DNA of 64,000 bases, taken from the NCBI GenBank assembly GCA_903828665.1, contig CAIKMZ010000064.1, positions 1 to 64,000 of the forward strand. The letters run 5' to 3'. The position numbers and the translations under genes are program-made. Origin of the DNA: an uncultured beta proteobacterium (GTDB taxonomy: Bacteria; Pseudomonadota; Gammaproteobacteria; Burkholderiales; Burkholderiaceae_C). Positions 11,402 through 29,832 of the stretch are shown here, in pieces. The notes under the pieces were generated by a model. That model had not been told where the DNA came from and searched no databases. It was given only the letters and a program-made list of their open reading frames with translations. Within the stretch, counting starts at the first letter, position 1, and every line of letters begins with the position of its first letter.

Positions 11402-11405
<4 letters not shown>
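9663..11405 (-). CDS. PAS-GGDEF-EAL domain protein (c-di-GMP signalling)
   Basis: GGDEF core GGDEF, EAL core EALLRW, DDFGTGYSSL; N-terminal PAS. Confidence 0.95.
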
Positions 11406-14443
<3,038 letters not shown>

Positions 14444-14561
14444 GATGGGTTGCCTCTAATACGGCCCATTCTGGCACGTTGTGAGGCAGGCAATTTGTGA
14501 TGATTCGCAAACAGCGACGGCCGGTGCGACCTTGCCGCGCCGGCAGCGCCGTGACGGATCG

Positions 14562-17500
14562 TCACGCGGCGCGTGCCAGTTCGGGGGGTTCGGTGCCGAG
14601 CAGCTTGCGGCGCTCTTCGTCGGCCGTCGCGGCTGAGGCCTCGCGCACATGGCCGTAGCCGCGGATCTTTTGCGGCAAGGCTGCCAGCGCAATGGTCGTA
14701 TCCAGCGAGCGCGCGTGCGGCGCGGCCAGCAGGGCCGCGAGATCCTGTTCATACCGGGCCAGCAGGCGCGCGTCGAGCCGGCGCTCGGCGTTGTTGCGAA
14801 ACGGATCGAGCCAGCTGCCGCGCAGGCCGCGCAGCGCGGCCATGACTTTGAAGGCGCGCATGATCCAGGGGCCGAGCTCGCGCTTTTTCACTTTGCCGCT
14901 GACCGGGTCGGCCTTGCCGAAAGGCCAGGCGCCGAGGTGAAAGTGCAGCGTGTAATCGCCTTCGAAGGTGGCTTCGAGTTGCTGGCGGAAGGCGTCCGAG
15001 CTGTACAGGCGCGCCACCTCCCATTCATTCTTGCTCGCCAGCAGCTTGAAGTAGCTCAGTGCAACGGCCTTGCTCAGACGGTCGCCCGCGCCGAGTTGCT
15101 GGTCAAGCCTGACAAACTTTTCCAGCATGGCGTGGTAGCGCGCGGCGTAGGCAGCGTCCTGGTAGTCGGTCAGGAAGCTTTCGTGGCGCTGCATCAGCTC
15201 GGAGACGGTTTCGCTGCTGCGCGGCACGAACCGGATCACCGTGGCCGGTGCTGCGGCCTTTTGCACTGCTGCCAGATCGGTGGCGGCGCGCCGGCCCCAG
15301 AGGAAGGCATTGCGGTTGAACTCAATCTGCACGCCGTTGAGTTCGATCGCCTTGTTCAGCGCCTCCAGCGAGACCGGAATCCAGCCCTTTTGCCAGGCGG
15401 CGCCGAGCATGAACATGTTGGCAGCGACGCTGTCGCCCATCAGGGCGCGCGCCATCTCGATGCCGTTGGCGGCAAAGAACTGATCGCCGCAGACCGCCTC
15501 GATGCTGCCGAGCATGGCGGCGGCGTCGACGCTCCAGTCGGCGTTGCGCGCGAAGTCGGCGGTGGGAATCACGTCGGTGCAGACCACGGTGCGCGTGTGC
15601 CCGGCGCGCATGCGCGACAGCGCCTCGTCGCCGGCGGTGACGATCAGGTCGCATCCGATCACGGTATCGGCCTGGCCGGGCGCAATGCGGGTTGCGTGCA
15701 ACTGGGTTGCATTCGGGGCGATGTGCACATGCGAGAGCACGGCGCCGTATTTTTGCGACAGGCCGGTGACGTCGAGGATGGAGCAGGCCAGGCCGTCGAT
15801 GTGCGCCGCCATGCCGAGCAACTGGCCGATCGTGACGACGCCGGTGCCGCCGATGCCGCCGACGAGCACGCTGATGCTTTGCACCGGGCGCTCGATCAGC
15901 GGCAGCGCCGGCGTCGGCAATGCCTGCGTTGTCGCCGGCGCCAATTGCGGTGGTTTGCGTAGCGCGCCGCCGTGCACGGTGACGAAGCTCGGGCAAAAGC
16001 CCTCGGTGCAGGTGAAGTCCTTGTTGCAGCTGTTTTGGTTGATCCGGCGCTTGCGGCCCAGTGGTGTCTCCAGCGGTTCGATCGAGAGGCAGTTCGACGC
16101 GGTGCTGCAGTCGCCGCAGCCTTCGCAGACGGCGGCGTTGATGAAGCTGCGCTTGGCCGGGTCCGCCCACTTGCCGCGCTTGCGCAGGCGCCGGCGCTCC
16201 GTGGCGCAGGGCTGTTCGTAGAGCAGCACGGTCACGGCCTTGACGGTGCGCAGGTAGGTCTGCACCGCTTCCAGATCGTCGCGGTGGTGCACCTTGACCT
16301 CGGGCGGCAGGCCGGCGCCGGCGTACTTCTCAGGTTCGTCGCTGACCAGCGCGATCTCGCGCACGCCCTCGGCCAGCAGTTCGCGGATCGTCTGCGGCAC
16401 GGTCAGCTCGCCGTCGACCGGCTGACCGCCGGTCATCGAGACAAAGCCGTTGACCAGCAGCTTGTAGGTCATCGGCACTTTGGCTGCGACGGCTTGGCGG
16501 ATGGCGAGAAAGCCGGAGTGGAAATAGGTGCCGTCGCCCATGTTGGCGAAGACATGCGCCTCGTCCGTGAACGGCTGCTGGCCAAGCCACATCGCGCCTT
16601 CACCGCCCATGTGCGAGACAGTGCCGGTGGTCTTCGGGTTCTGCAACATGGCAATGGTGTGGCAGCCGATGCCGGCCAGCGCGCGCGAGCCCGCGATCAC
16701 CTTGGTGGATCGGTTGTGCGGGCAGCCCGAGCAGAAACTGGGGCTGCGCTGCGGCGCGCTCGGGGCCTTCGGCCCGGGCAGCGTGATCGGCCGCAGCCCG
16801 CAACCCGGGTTCAGCATCAGGATGACGTCGAGCAAGACCTTGGCCACGATCGCTGGCGAGATCTCGGCGTTGTTCGGGAACACGCGCGTGCCGCGCTCCA
16901 GGCCGTAGGTCGGCGCGCCGACCGCCTTGCCGATCACCTTGGGATGCTTGGCCAGCTTCAGGTCGTACAGGATGGACTTGATCTGCTCCTCGAGCAGCGG
17001 GCGCTTTTCTTCGACCACGAGGATGGCGTCGACGTCCTGCGCCAGGGCGCGCACGAACTCGGGGTCAAGCGGCCAGATCATTCCGACCTTGGCGATGCGG
17101 ATGCCCAGCTCCTGCAATTTGGCGTCGGTCCAGCCCAGTTCCAGCGCGGCTTGGCGCACGTCCTGGTAGGCCTTGCCGGCCGACACGATGGCCAGCCTCG
17201 GCGCGGTTGCGTCGTGCGTGATCACATTGAGGTGATTGGCGCGGGCATAGGCCGCGGCGGCGTAGATCTTGTGGTTGTAGAGACGGTCTTCGGCGAGCAG
17301 CGGCATGTCGACCGGACGGATGCTCAGGCTCGGCGCGCCCAGCGGGTTGGCAGCGGGCAGGGAGGGCACTTCGGGCAGCACGATGGCGGGTGAATCGGGC
17401 GCAACGTAGATCGTGCCGCCGCCTTCGACCACGTCGGTCACCACCTTCATGCCGACCCAGCAGCCGGAAAAGCGCGACATGGCGATGCCGTGCAGGCCGA

Positions 17501-18062
17501 AGTCGAGCAGCTCCTGCGTGTTGGACGGGTACAGCACCGGCATGCCGGCCGCGATGAAGATCTGGTCCGAGAAATTGGTGATGGTGGAGGACTTGGCGCC
17601 GTGGTCGTCGCCGGCCAGCGCCAGCACGCCGCCCAGGGCGCTGGTGCCCGCGCTGTTGGCGTGGCGCAATACGTCGCCGCTGCGGTCCACGCCCGGGCCC
17701 TTGCCGTACCAGATGCCGAACACGCCGTCGACGCGCGCGCCCGCGAAACTGCCGACATGCTGCGCGCCCCAGATGGCCGTGGCGGCGAGGTCTTCGTTGA
17801 CCGCTGCGCGGAAGAAGACGCGGTTTTCCTTGAGGATCTTTTCCGCCTGCCACAGGTCCATGTCGTAGCGCCCGAGCGGCGAACCACGGTAACCCGAGAC
17901 GTAGCCGCCGGTGTTCTTGCCCTGCGCTTCGTCGCGCAGGCGCTGCTGGATCGGCAGGCGCACCAGCGCCTGGGTGCCGGCCATGAAGACCCAGCCTTGT
18001 TTGACGCGGTACTTGTCGTCAAGCGCCACGTCGGGGCGAACCAAATCAACGGAAGTAGTCAT
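14562..18062 (-). CDS. Indolepyruvate ferredoxin oxidoreductase family protein (fused subunits)
   Basis: TPP-binding, 4Fe-4S-like and gamma domains in one polypeptide; start set at 18062 (MTTSVDLVRPDVALDDKY). Confidence 0.9.
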   Translation of the reverse strand: MTTSVDLVRPDVALDDKYRVKQGWVFMAGTQALVRLPIQQRLRDEAQGKNTGGYVSGYRGSPLGRYDMDLWQAEKILKENRVFFRAAVNEDLAATAIWGAQHVGSFAGARVDGVFGIWYGKGPGVDRSGDVLRHANSAGTSALGGVLALAGDDHGAKSSTITNFSDQIFIAAGMPVLYPSNTQELLDFGLHGIAMSRFSGCWVGMKVVTDVVEGGGTIYVAPDSPAIVLPEVPSLPAANPLGAPSLSIRPVDMPLLAEDRLYNHKIYAAAAYARANHLNVITHDATAPRLAIVSAGKAYQDVRQAALELGWTDAKLQELGIRIAKVGMIWPLDPEFVRALAQDVDAILVVEEKRPLLEEQIKSILYDLKLAKHPKVIGKAVGAPTYGLERGTRVFPNNAEISPAIVAKVLLDVILMLNPGCGLRPITLPGPKAPSAPQRSPSFCSGCPHNRSTKVIAGSRALAGIGCHTIAMLQNPKTTGTVSHMGGEGAMWLGQQPFTDEAHVFANMGDGTYFHSGFLAIRQAVAAKVPMTYKLLVNGFVSMTGGQPVDGELTVPQTIRELLAEGVREIALVSDEPEKYAGAGLPPEVKVHHRDDLEAVQTYLRTVKAVTVLLYEQPCATERRRLRKRGKWADPAKRSFINAAVCEGCGDCSTASNCLSIEPLETPLGRKRRINQNSCNKDFTCTEGFCPSFVTVHGGALRKPPQLAPATTQALPTPALPLIERPVQSISVLVGGIGGTGVVTIGQLLGMAAHIDGLACSILDVTGLSQKYGAVLSHVHIAPNATQLHATRIAPGQADTVIGCDLIVTAGDEALSRMRAGHTRTVVCTDVIPTADFARNADWSVDAAAMLGSIEAVCGDQFFAANGIEMARALMGDSVAANMFMLGAAWQKGWIPVSLEALNKAIELNGVQIEFNRNAFLWGRRAATDLAAVQKAAAPATVIRFVPRSSETVSELMQRHESFLTDYQDAAYAARYHAMLEKFVRLDQQLGAGDRLSKAVALSYFKLLASKNEWEVARLYSSDAFRQQLEATFEGDYTLHFHLGAWPFGKADPVSGKVKKRELGPWIMRAFKVMAALRGLRGSWLDPFRNNAERRLDARLLARYEQDLAALLAAPHARSLDTTIALAALPQKIRGYGHVREASAATADEERRKLLGTEPPELARAA

Positions 18063-18160
18063 GTGTGTCCTCTGCTTGTCGCAAGCGTTTGCCGATTGTG
18101 CCGCTGCGTGCGTATTTGCGCTGTCGCTTAGTGTACGGGCGCGCCCGGGCGGCGCCGGCT

Positions 18161-19366
18161 TCAGAACAGCTGGTCCGACAAGACCGTCGCGGGCTCGGCC
18201 TGCTGCGCGCCCTCGTCGGCGCCGATCCTGGACAGCGAGCCCACGCGCACGCCGAGCAGGCGCAGGCGCTGGTGCAGCGGCACGCGCTTGAGGCACAGAC
18301 CGGCCGCGTGGCGTATCGCCTGCGCGTCGCTGGTGCACGCCGCCAGTGTCAGGTCGCGCGTGACGCATTTGAAATCGTCATAGCGCAGCTTGATGCCGAT
18401 GGTCTTGCCGACGTAGCCCTTGCGCTGCAAGTCGTCGGCCACCTGCTCGCACAACCGCGTGAAGATCGCGCCGAGCTCGGCCTTGTCGCGCACGGCATGC
18501 AGATCGCGCTCGAAGGTGGTCTCGCGGCTGATCGATACCGGCTCGCTTTCGGTTACGACGGGACGGTTGTCGCGTCCGTGCGCGGCCTCATGCATCCAGG
18601 CGCCGGTCTTTTGGCCAAAATGGTCGATCAGCCAGCCAAGCTCCTGTTGCGCCAACTCGCCGATCGTGTTGATGCCCAGCCGACGTAGTTTGTCGTCGGC
18701 CTTTGGTCCGATGCCGTTGATCTTGCGGCAGGCCAGCGGCCAGATTTTCTCCTGCAGGTCCTCCTCGAAGACGATGGAGATGCCCTTGGGTTTGTTGAAC
18801 TCGCTGGCCATCTTGGCCAGCAGCTTGTTCGGTGCCACGCCGACCGAGCAGGTCAGGCCGGTCTGGTCGAAGATGCTCTTCTGGATCAGGCGCGCCAGCA
18901 CGCGCCCGCCTTCGCGCTGGCCGCCCGGCACGTCGGTGAAGTCGATGTAGACCTCGTCGACGCCCCGGTCTTCCATCAGCGGCGCGATCTCGGTGACGAT
19001 GGCCTTGAAGGCGCGCGAGTAACGGCGGATTTCGGGAAAGTCCACCGGCAGCAGGATGGCCTGCGGGCACAGGCGCGCCGCCTTCATCAGGCCCATGGCC
19101 GATCCGATGCCGAACTGGCGCGCGGCGTAGGTCGCGGTGGTGATGACGCCGCGCCCGACGTAGTCCTTCAGGCGTGGAAATTCGTCCAGCGGGATGCGCT
19201 GCAGGGCGCGTGCCTGCTGCTCCGGATCGATGACCGCGTCGACCGCGCGCCGACCGCCGCCGATCACCACCTGCAGGCCCTTGAGTTGGGGGTAGCGCAG
19301 CAGCTCGACGGAGGCGTAGAACGCGTCCATGTCCAAGTGGGCGATGCGGCGTATCTTTTCGGCCAT
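18161..19366 (-). CDS. dinB: DNA polymerase IV (Y-family)
   Basis: MAEKIRRIAHLDMDAFYASVELL, GVDEVYIDFTD, SVGVAPNKLLAKMASEFNKP. Confidence 0.95.
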   Translation of the reverse strand: MAEKIRRIAHLDMDAFYASVELLRYPQLKGLQVVIGGGRRAVDAVIDPEQQARALQRIPLDEFPRLKDYVGRGVITTATYAARQFGIGSAMGLMKAARLCPQAILLPVDFPEIRRYSRAFKAIVTEIAPLMEDRGVDEVYIDFTDVPGGQREGGRVLARLIQKSIFDQTGLTCSVGVAPNKLLAKMASEFNKPKGISIVFEEDLQEKIWPLACRKINGIGPKADDKLRRLGINTIGELAQQELGWLIDHFGQKTGAWMHEAAHGRDNRPVVTESEPVSISRETTFERDLHAVRDKAELGAIFTRLCEQVADDLQRKGYVGKTIGIKLRYDDFKCVTRDLTLAACTSDAQAIRHAAGLCLKRVPLHQRLRLLGVRVGSLSRIGADEGAQQAEPATVLSDQLF

Positions 19367-19479
19367 GGCGCAAGCATAGCTTGCGCACTGTGTGAGCGGC
19401 TCCTGCGTCAGGTCAAAGTAAGCTCGTGTCAAAATCGCTATGCTGCGCTGCAGCAGTTACTAATTCGACGGGAATCCGC

Positions 19480-22158
19480 ATGGACAAGCACTTTCTGACG
19501 CCTCTTTTTTCTCCCGGTTCGATCGTGGTCTTTGCCGGCGAGGCTGACAAGCCGGAGTCGCAGACGCTCCAGGCCCAGGCCTTGCACCAGGCGCTGCGGG
19601 CGCAACGCTTCACCGGGACACTGACCTTTCTCGACATCCACGCCAGCGGCACGCTGGCCGATCTGGCAGAAGCGCAGGCGGACCTGGCGCTGATCGCGCT
19701 GCCGCCGGCCGAAGTCGCTGCGGCGCTGCAACTGGCCGGGCGCATCAAATGCCGTGCCGCGCTCGTGATCTCGAGCGGCATCGATGCCACGCAGGCGGCC
19801 GAACTGCATCAGATCGCACGGCGCGACGGCATCCATCTGCTGGGCCCGAACTGCCTGGGCTTCCAGCGTCCCTTGCTCAACCTCAACGCCAGTGTGGCCG
19901 GACCGCTGGCGGCGCCGGGGCCGCTGGCGCTGATCTCGCAGTCGGGCGCGCTGACGGCCTCGATCCTGGACTGGGCGCAGAAGAACGCGGTCGGCTTCTC
20001 GACCGTCGTCTCGCTCGGACCGAATACCGCCGTCGACATGGCGCAGGTGCTTGATTTCCTGGCTGCCGATCCTTACACCCACAGCATCGTCGTCTACCTC
20101 GAAGGCATCAGCAACGCGCGGCGCTTCATGAGCGCGCTGCGCGCCGCGGCCAACGCCAAGCCGGTGGTCGTGCTCAAGGGCGGGCGCAAGCTCGAAGGCA
20201 ACCGCGCCGCGCTGACGCACTCGGGCACGATCGTCGGCAGCGACGATGTCTTCGACGCCGCGCTGCGCCGCGCTGGCGCCGTGCGCGTGCGCTCCTTCGT
20301 TGCCCTGTTCTCGGCTGCCAAATGCTTGTCTTCGCGCTACCGGGCGGTAGGACGGCGCCTGGCGATCGTCACTAATGGCGGCGGGCCCGGCGTGCTGGCC
20401 GCCGACTGGATCAGCGAAATCAACCTGCAACTGGGCTGCCTGACCGAGGAGCAGGCCGCCGGGCTCAAGACCCAACTGCCGCCGCTGGCGTCGCTGTGCG
20501 ACCTGATGGATATCTCGGAGGAGGCCGGTCCCGAGCACTTCAAGGCCGCGATCGAGGCGGCCGGCAAGGCGCGTCAGATCGATGGCGTGCTCGCGATCTA
20601 TTCGCCCAAGATCGGCACCGACAGCACCAGCATTGCCAACGCGCTGGTGGAGTCGAACAAGCAGCTCGGCAAGCCCATGTTCACCTGCCTGATGGGCGAC
20701 GCCACCGTGGGTGACGCGCGGCGCAGTCTCAACGACGCGGCGATCCCGACCTTTCGCACCCCCGAGGCGGCGGTGGGCGCCTTCGGCAACATCGCCTCCT
20801 ACTACCGCAACCAGCAGTTGTTGCAGCAGACGCCGCCGCCGATGTCCGACCTGTCCAAGCCCGACGTCGAGGGCGCGCGCATGCTGGTGGAAAGCGTGCT
20901 GGCGGAACGGCGCAAGGTGCTGACCGAGATGGAATCGAAGGCGCTGCTGGCGGCATTTCACATCCCGGTGACCAAGACCATCCTGGCGCACAACGTCAAC
21001 GAAGCCATCATGATCGCTTCGCAACTGGGTTTCCCGGTGGCGCTCAAGATCGACTCGCCGGACATCACCCACAAGTCAGACGTCATGGGCGTGGCGCTCA
21101 ACGTGGTCAATGCGGTCGGCGTGCGCGACACCTTCCTCGAGATGACGCAGCGCGTGGCGCGGTTGCTGCCCGAGGCCCGCATCAACGGCGTCACGGTGCA
21201 GAACATGTCAAGCCAGAAGCGCGGCCGCGAGATCTACATCGGGCTGGTCACAGACGACCCGTTCGGCCCGGTGATTGCATTCGGGGCCGGCGGCACCATG
21301 ATCGAACTGATGAACGACCGCGCCATGGAGTTGCCGCCGCTCAACCAGTTCCTGGCACGCCGCCTGATCGAGCGCTCCCGCGTCGCCGAGACGCTGGGCG
21401 AGTGGCGCGGCGCGGCGCCGGTCAACATGGAGGCGCTCGAGCAGGTGCTGCTGCGGGTGTCGGAGATGGTGTGCGAACTGCCGCAGCTGCGCGAGATGGA
21501 CATAAATCCGATCATCGTCGACGACAGCGGCGCCGTGGCCGTGGACGCGCGCATCGTGGTCGAGAATGCTGCGCCGTCCGCGCGCAACTACAGCCACCTG
21601 GCGATCCTGCCCTATCCGGCGCAGTACGCGCAGGTCTGGCCCTTGCGCGGCGGTGGCGAGTACACGGTGCGGCCGGTGCATCCGGATGACGCCAGCATGC
21701 TGCAGGAATTCGTGCGCAATCTCTCGCCCGAGAGCCGCTACTTCCGGTTTGTCTCGAGCATGCAGGAATTGCCGGCCACCATGCTGGCGCGCTTCACGCT
21801 GATCGACTACGACCGCGAGATGGCGCTGATCGCCGTGCAGCGCGAGCGCACCGTCGGTGCCGACGGCGAGATCATCGAGACCTCGCGCATGCTCGGCGTG
21901 TCGCGCTACATCACGAATCCGGACCGCACCACCTGCGAGTTCTCGCTGGTGGTCGCGGACGACCTCAAGGGCAAGGGCCTGGGCTCGCGCCTGATGCTCT
22001 CGATCATGGAGTTCGCCCGTGAAAAGGGCCTGTCCGAGATCGAAGGACTGGTGCTGGCCAACAACCCGACCATGCTGCGCCTGATGAAGAGCCTGGGCTT
22101 TCACATCAAGCCGTTCCCGGAGGATGCGGACTTCAAGCTGGTGACGCAGGCGCTGTAG
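19480..22158 (+). CDS. Acetate-CoA ligase-like/GNAT bifunctional protein (Pat/YfiQ-type protein acetyltransferase)
   Basis: N-terminal CoA-binding and ATP-grasp regions plus C-terminal GNAT domain (LKGKGLGSRLMLSIMEFAREKG). Confidence 0.9.
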   Translation: MDKHFLTPLFSPGSIVVFAGEADKPESQTLQAQALHQALRAQRFTGTLTFLDIHASGTLADLAEAQADLALIALPPAEVAAALQLAGRIKCRAALVISSGIDATQAAELHQIARRDGIHLLGPNCLGFQRPLLNLNASVAGPLAAPGPLALISQSGALTASILDWAQKNAVGFSTVVSLGPNTAVDMAQVLDFLAADPYTHSIVVYLEGISNARRFMSALRAAANAKPVVVLKGGRKLEGNRAALTHSGTIVGSDDVFDAALRRAGAVRVRSFVALFSAAKCLSSRYRAVGRRLAIVTNGGGPGVLAADWISEINLQLGCLTEEQAAGLKTQLPPLASLCDLMDISEEAGPEHFKAAIEAAGKARQIDGVLAIYSPKIGTDSTSIANALVESNKQLGKPMFTCLMGDATVGDARRSLNDAAIPTFRTPEAAVGAFGNIASYYRNQQLLQQTPPPMSDLSKPDVEGARMLVESVLAERRKVLTEMESKALLAAFHIPVTKTILAHNVNEAIMIASQLGFPVALKIDSPDITHKSDVMGVALNVVNAVGVRDTFLEMTQRVARLLPEARINGVTVQNMSSQKRGREIYIGLVTDDPFGPVIAFGAGGTMIELMNDRAMELPPLNQFLARRLIERSRVAETLGEWRGAAPVNMEALEQVLLRVSEMVCELPQLREMDINPIIVDDSGAVAVDARIVVENAAPSARNYSHLAILPYPAQYAQVWPLRGGGEYTVRPVHPDDASMLQEFVRNLSPESRYFRFVSSMQELPATMLARFTLIDYDREMALIAVQRERTVGADGEIIETSRMLGVSRYITNPDRTTCEFSLVVADDLKGKGLGSRLMLSIMEFAREKGLSEIEGLVLANNPTMLRLMKSLGFHIKPFPEDADFKLVTQAL

Positions 22159-22204
22159 TTCTCTTGCGCGGCCGAATCGGCATGCGGCGACGAACCCCGG
22201 ACTT

Positions 22205-22273
22205 GTCGTTGCGGGCACCGACCCGCAATCCATGTCGCGCTTGGTTGTCATCCCGGATCAGGTTCGGCATGAC
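22205..22273. repeat. REP-like palindromic repeat pair (site C)
   Basis: gtcgttgcgggcaccgacccgcaatccatg ... tgtcatcccggatcaggttcggcatgac; related to sites A and D. Confidence 0.55.
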
Positions 22274-22308
22274 CGGCGCAATGGTGTGAAAATTGCGATG
22301 AAAATCCC

Positions 22309-22806
22309 ATGAAATCAAACCAGACACCCATCCCCCGCGTGCGCATCCAGGTCGAGGATTTCGATCCGGGCGCTGAAGTGGCCGCGCTGCGCGCGCAGGA
22401 CACCCGCGTCGGCGCGGTCTGCAGTTTCATTGGCACCGTCCGCGAAAGCACGGCGGGTGTCGCGGGCAGCATCAGCAGTATGGAACTCGAGCACTACCCC
22501 GGCATGACCGAGAGGGCGATCGAGGCCATGATCGACGAGGCGCAGCAGCGCTTTGACATCTATGGCGCACGGGTCATCCACCGTGTCGGCCTGCTGCAGC
22601 CGCTCGATCAGATCGTGCTGGTGGTGGTGACGTCGGCGCACCGCGGCATGAGTTTCCAGGCCTGCGAGTTCCTGATGGACTACCTCAAGACGCAGGCGCC
22701 GTTCTGGAAAAAGGAAACGACGCCACAGGGCGCGCGCTGGGTCGATGCCCGGGTCAGCGACGACGCAGCGCTCTCGCGCTGGGGAATTGCCGCGACCAAC
22801 GCCTGA
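22309..22806 (+). CDS. moaE: Molybdopterin synthase catalytic subunit
   Basis: MoaE-like: GAVCSFIGTVRE, MELEHYPGMTE, VTSAHRGMSFQACEFLMDYLKTQAPFWKKE. Confidence 0.95.
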   Translation: MKSNQTPIPRVRIQVEDFDPGAEVAALRAQDTRVGAVCSFIGTVRESTAGVAGSISSMELEHYPGMTERAIEAMIDEAQQRFDIYGARVIHRVGLLQPLDQIVLVVVTSAHRGMSFQACEFLMDYLKTQAPFWKKETTPQGARWVDARVSDDAALSRWGIAATNA

Positions 22807-22830
22807 GGCCCCGGCCGGCGCGGTGGCCGC

Positions 22831-23397
22831 TCAGTTCAGGTACTTCGGCGGCTCCGCCGCCGCCAGCGCATCGACGACGGTGGCCTCGGGTGTTTCCTGT
22901 CCCGGGGCCAGCATGATGCCCCACTCGGCAGCCTTGAGCGCCTGTTCAAGCAAATGCATGAAGCCGTGCAACAGCGCGGGCTCGAGCATCACTTCGATCC
23001 GGCGATTGGCCGGGGTGCCCGGCGCATTCTCCTCAAAAGCCAGGCGCATGGCGCCGCTGTCCTGCGGCGTGATGTGCACGGTTGTGGCAAGCAGCGGCTC
23101 GCTGCCGATCGGCAGCACGGCGGCCCCATTGTCGAATGGCGTCTGAAAATCGGCCTGTTGCAGCACTTCCTGCTTTCTGAACTGTGTCAGGGCCCGGTCG
23201 TCCGCGCCGTCGTGGCTCGCCAGCTGCGGCAGCGCCGCGCCGGGCAGCGCCGATGCCTGGACCATGTGCGGGAACAGTCTGCAGATCATTCTGCGCGTCA
23301 GCCAGAGCCTGAGCTCCTCGCCGGAGTGCGTATTCAGGCGGACCAGAAGCCGGTCCTGCTCCACCTGATAACTGACCTGCAGTTGGTGAATGTTCAT
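22831..23397 (-). CDS. Conserved hypothetical protein
   Basis: 188 aa ORF with non-repetitive protein-like composition in an otherwise unannotated gap. Confidence 0.7.
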   Translation of the reverse strand: MNIHQLQVSYQVEQDRLLVRLNTHSGEELRLWLTRRMICRLFPHMVQASALPGAALPQLASHDGADDRALTQFRKQEVLQQADFQTPFDNGAAVLPIGSEPLLATTVHITPQDSGAMRLAFEENAPGTPANRRIEVMLEPALLHGFMHLLEQALKAAEWGIMLAPGQETPEATVVDALAAAEPPKYLN

Positions 23398-23434
23398 GGC
23401 TTGATTTTAGTCATACCGCCGTTCTTTCGCCGGC

Positions 23435-23462
23435 CTTGAAATGCTCAGGTGCAGCCCAAGCT
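23435..23462 (+). promoter_or_regulatory. Candidate sigma-32 heat-shock promoter of clpB
   Basis: CTTGAAA (23435-23441), 13-nt spacer, CCCAAGCT (23455-23462) compared with CTTGAAA-N11-16-CCCCATNT. Confidence 0.5.
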
Positions 23463-23485
23463 GTAGGCCAACCAAGGGGATTGCC

Positions 23486-26098
<2,613 letters not shown>

Positions 26099-26518
26099 GT
26101 TTCGACGCGCTGCGGGCAGGCCGGGTCGCGCCCCGGCGGGTGAGGTGCTTTTCTTTGCTTGTCCAAAGAAAAGTACCCAAAAGAAAAGACAGCCGACGTC
26201 AGGGCCGCTACGCGGTTCCTTGCGCTGCTCGCGTCAGGTGGGGTCTGGCTAAACTCGCTTCGCTCGGACAACGCCAGCCCTGATCCACCGGCCGCTGCGC
26301 TGCTCAGCCCTGCCTCAACGGCGGTGAAGCCAAACATCCCAAACATCCGAAAACCGCTGCAGCGCATGCGTTGCGGGCTTCCCCGCCGTTATGAGAAGGA
26401 GAGTAGCGCAGAGTCAGGCGGATCAGGGGCGCAGATGTTTGAGCCCGAAGGGCGAGTTTCTGCGCACCCCGCCCGAATCGAGCAACGCAGCGTACGGGCG
26501 CAGATCCCGACGAGCTAT
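26099..26518. repeat. Long intergenic repeat-like element between convergent clpB and gcvP
   Basis: tttctttgcttgtccaaagaaaagtacccaaaagaaaag, then GC-rich inverted segments (gccgctacgcggttccttgcgctgctcgcg; ctcgcttcgctcggac); no plausible gene. Confidence 0.5.
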
Positions 26519-29407
<2,889 letters not shown>

Positions 29408-29421
29408 GAAGATGTCCTGAT

Positions 29422-29793
29422 TTATGCGTTGGCGGAGTACGTGGTGTAGCTGGTCTCGTCCATCAGGGCGTCGAGTTCGGCCGGGTTGGCGAGCTTGACC
29501 TTGAAGAACCAGCCGGCGCCGAGCGGATCGGAGTTGGCCAGCGACGGGTCGGCGCGCAGCGCCTCGTTGACTTCCGTGATCTCGCCGCTCACGGGCATGT
29601 AGACGTCGGCGGCGGCCTTGACCGATTCGACGACACCGGCGATGTCCTTGGCGGCAAAGGTCTTGCCGACTTCGGGCAGGTCGACAAACACGACATCGCC
29701 GAGCGCGTCCTGCGCGTGGTGGGTGATGCCGACGGTGGCGCTGGCGCCTTCGACCTTGAGCCATTCGTGATCGGGGGTGTACTTGATGGACAT
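29422..29793 (-). CDS. gcvH: Glycine cleavage system H protein
   Basis: 123 aa; lipoyl motif [20 protein letters not shown]. Confidence 0.97.
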   Translation of the reverse strand: MSIKYTPDHEWLKVEGASATVGITHHAQDALGDVVFVDLPEVGKTFAAKDIAGVVESVKAAADVYMPVSGEITEVNEALRADPSLANSDPLGAGWFFKVKLANPAELDALMDETSYTTYSANA

Positions 29794-29832
29794 GGAATTC
29801 TCCGGAATAAATGAAGTTGTTGAAATCGAAAA

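Noticed and set aside
18063-18368. N-terminal extension of the indolepyruvate oxidoreductase ORF
   Set aside because: Overlaps the dinB 3' end region and lacks homology-like sequence; start MTTSVDLVRPD is more plausible.
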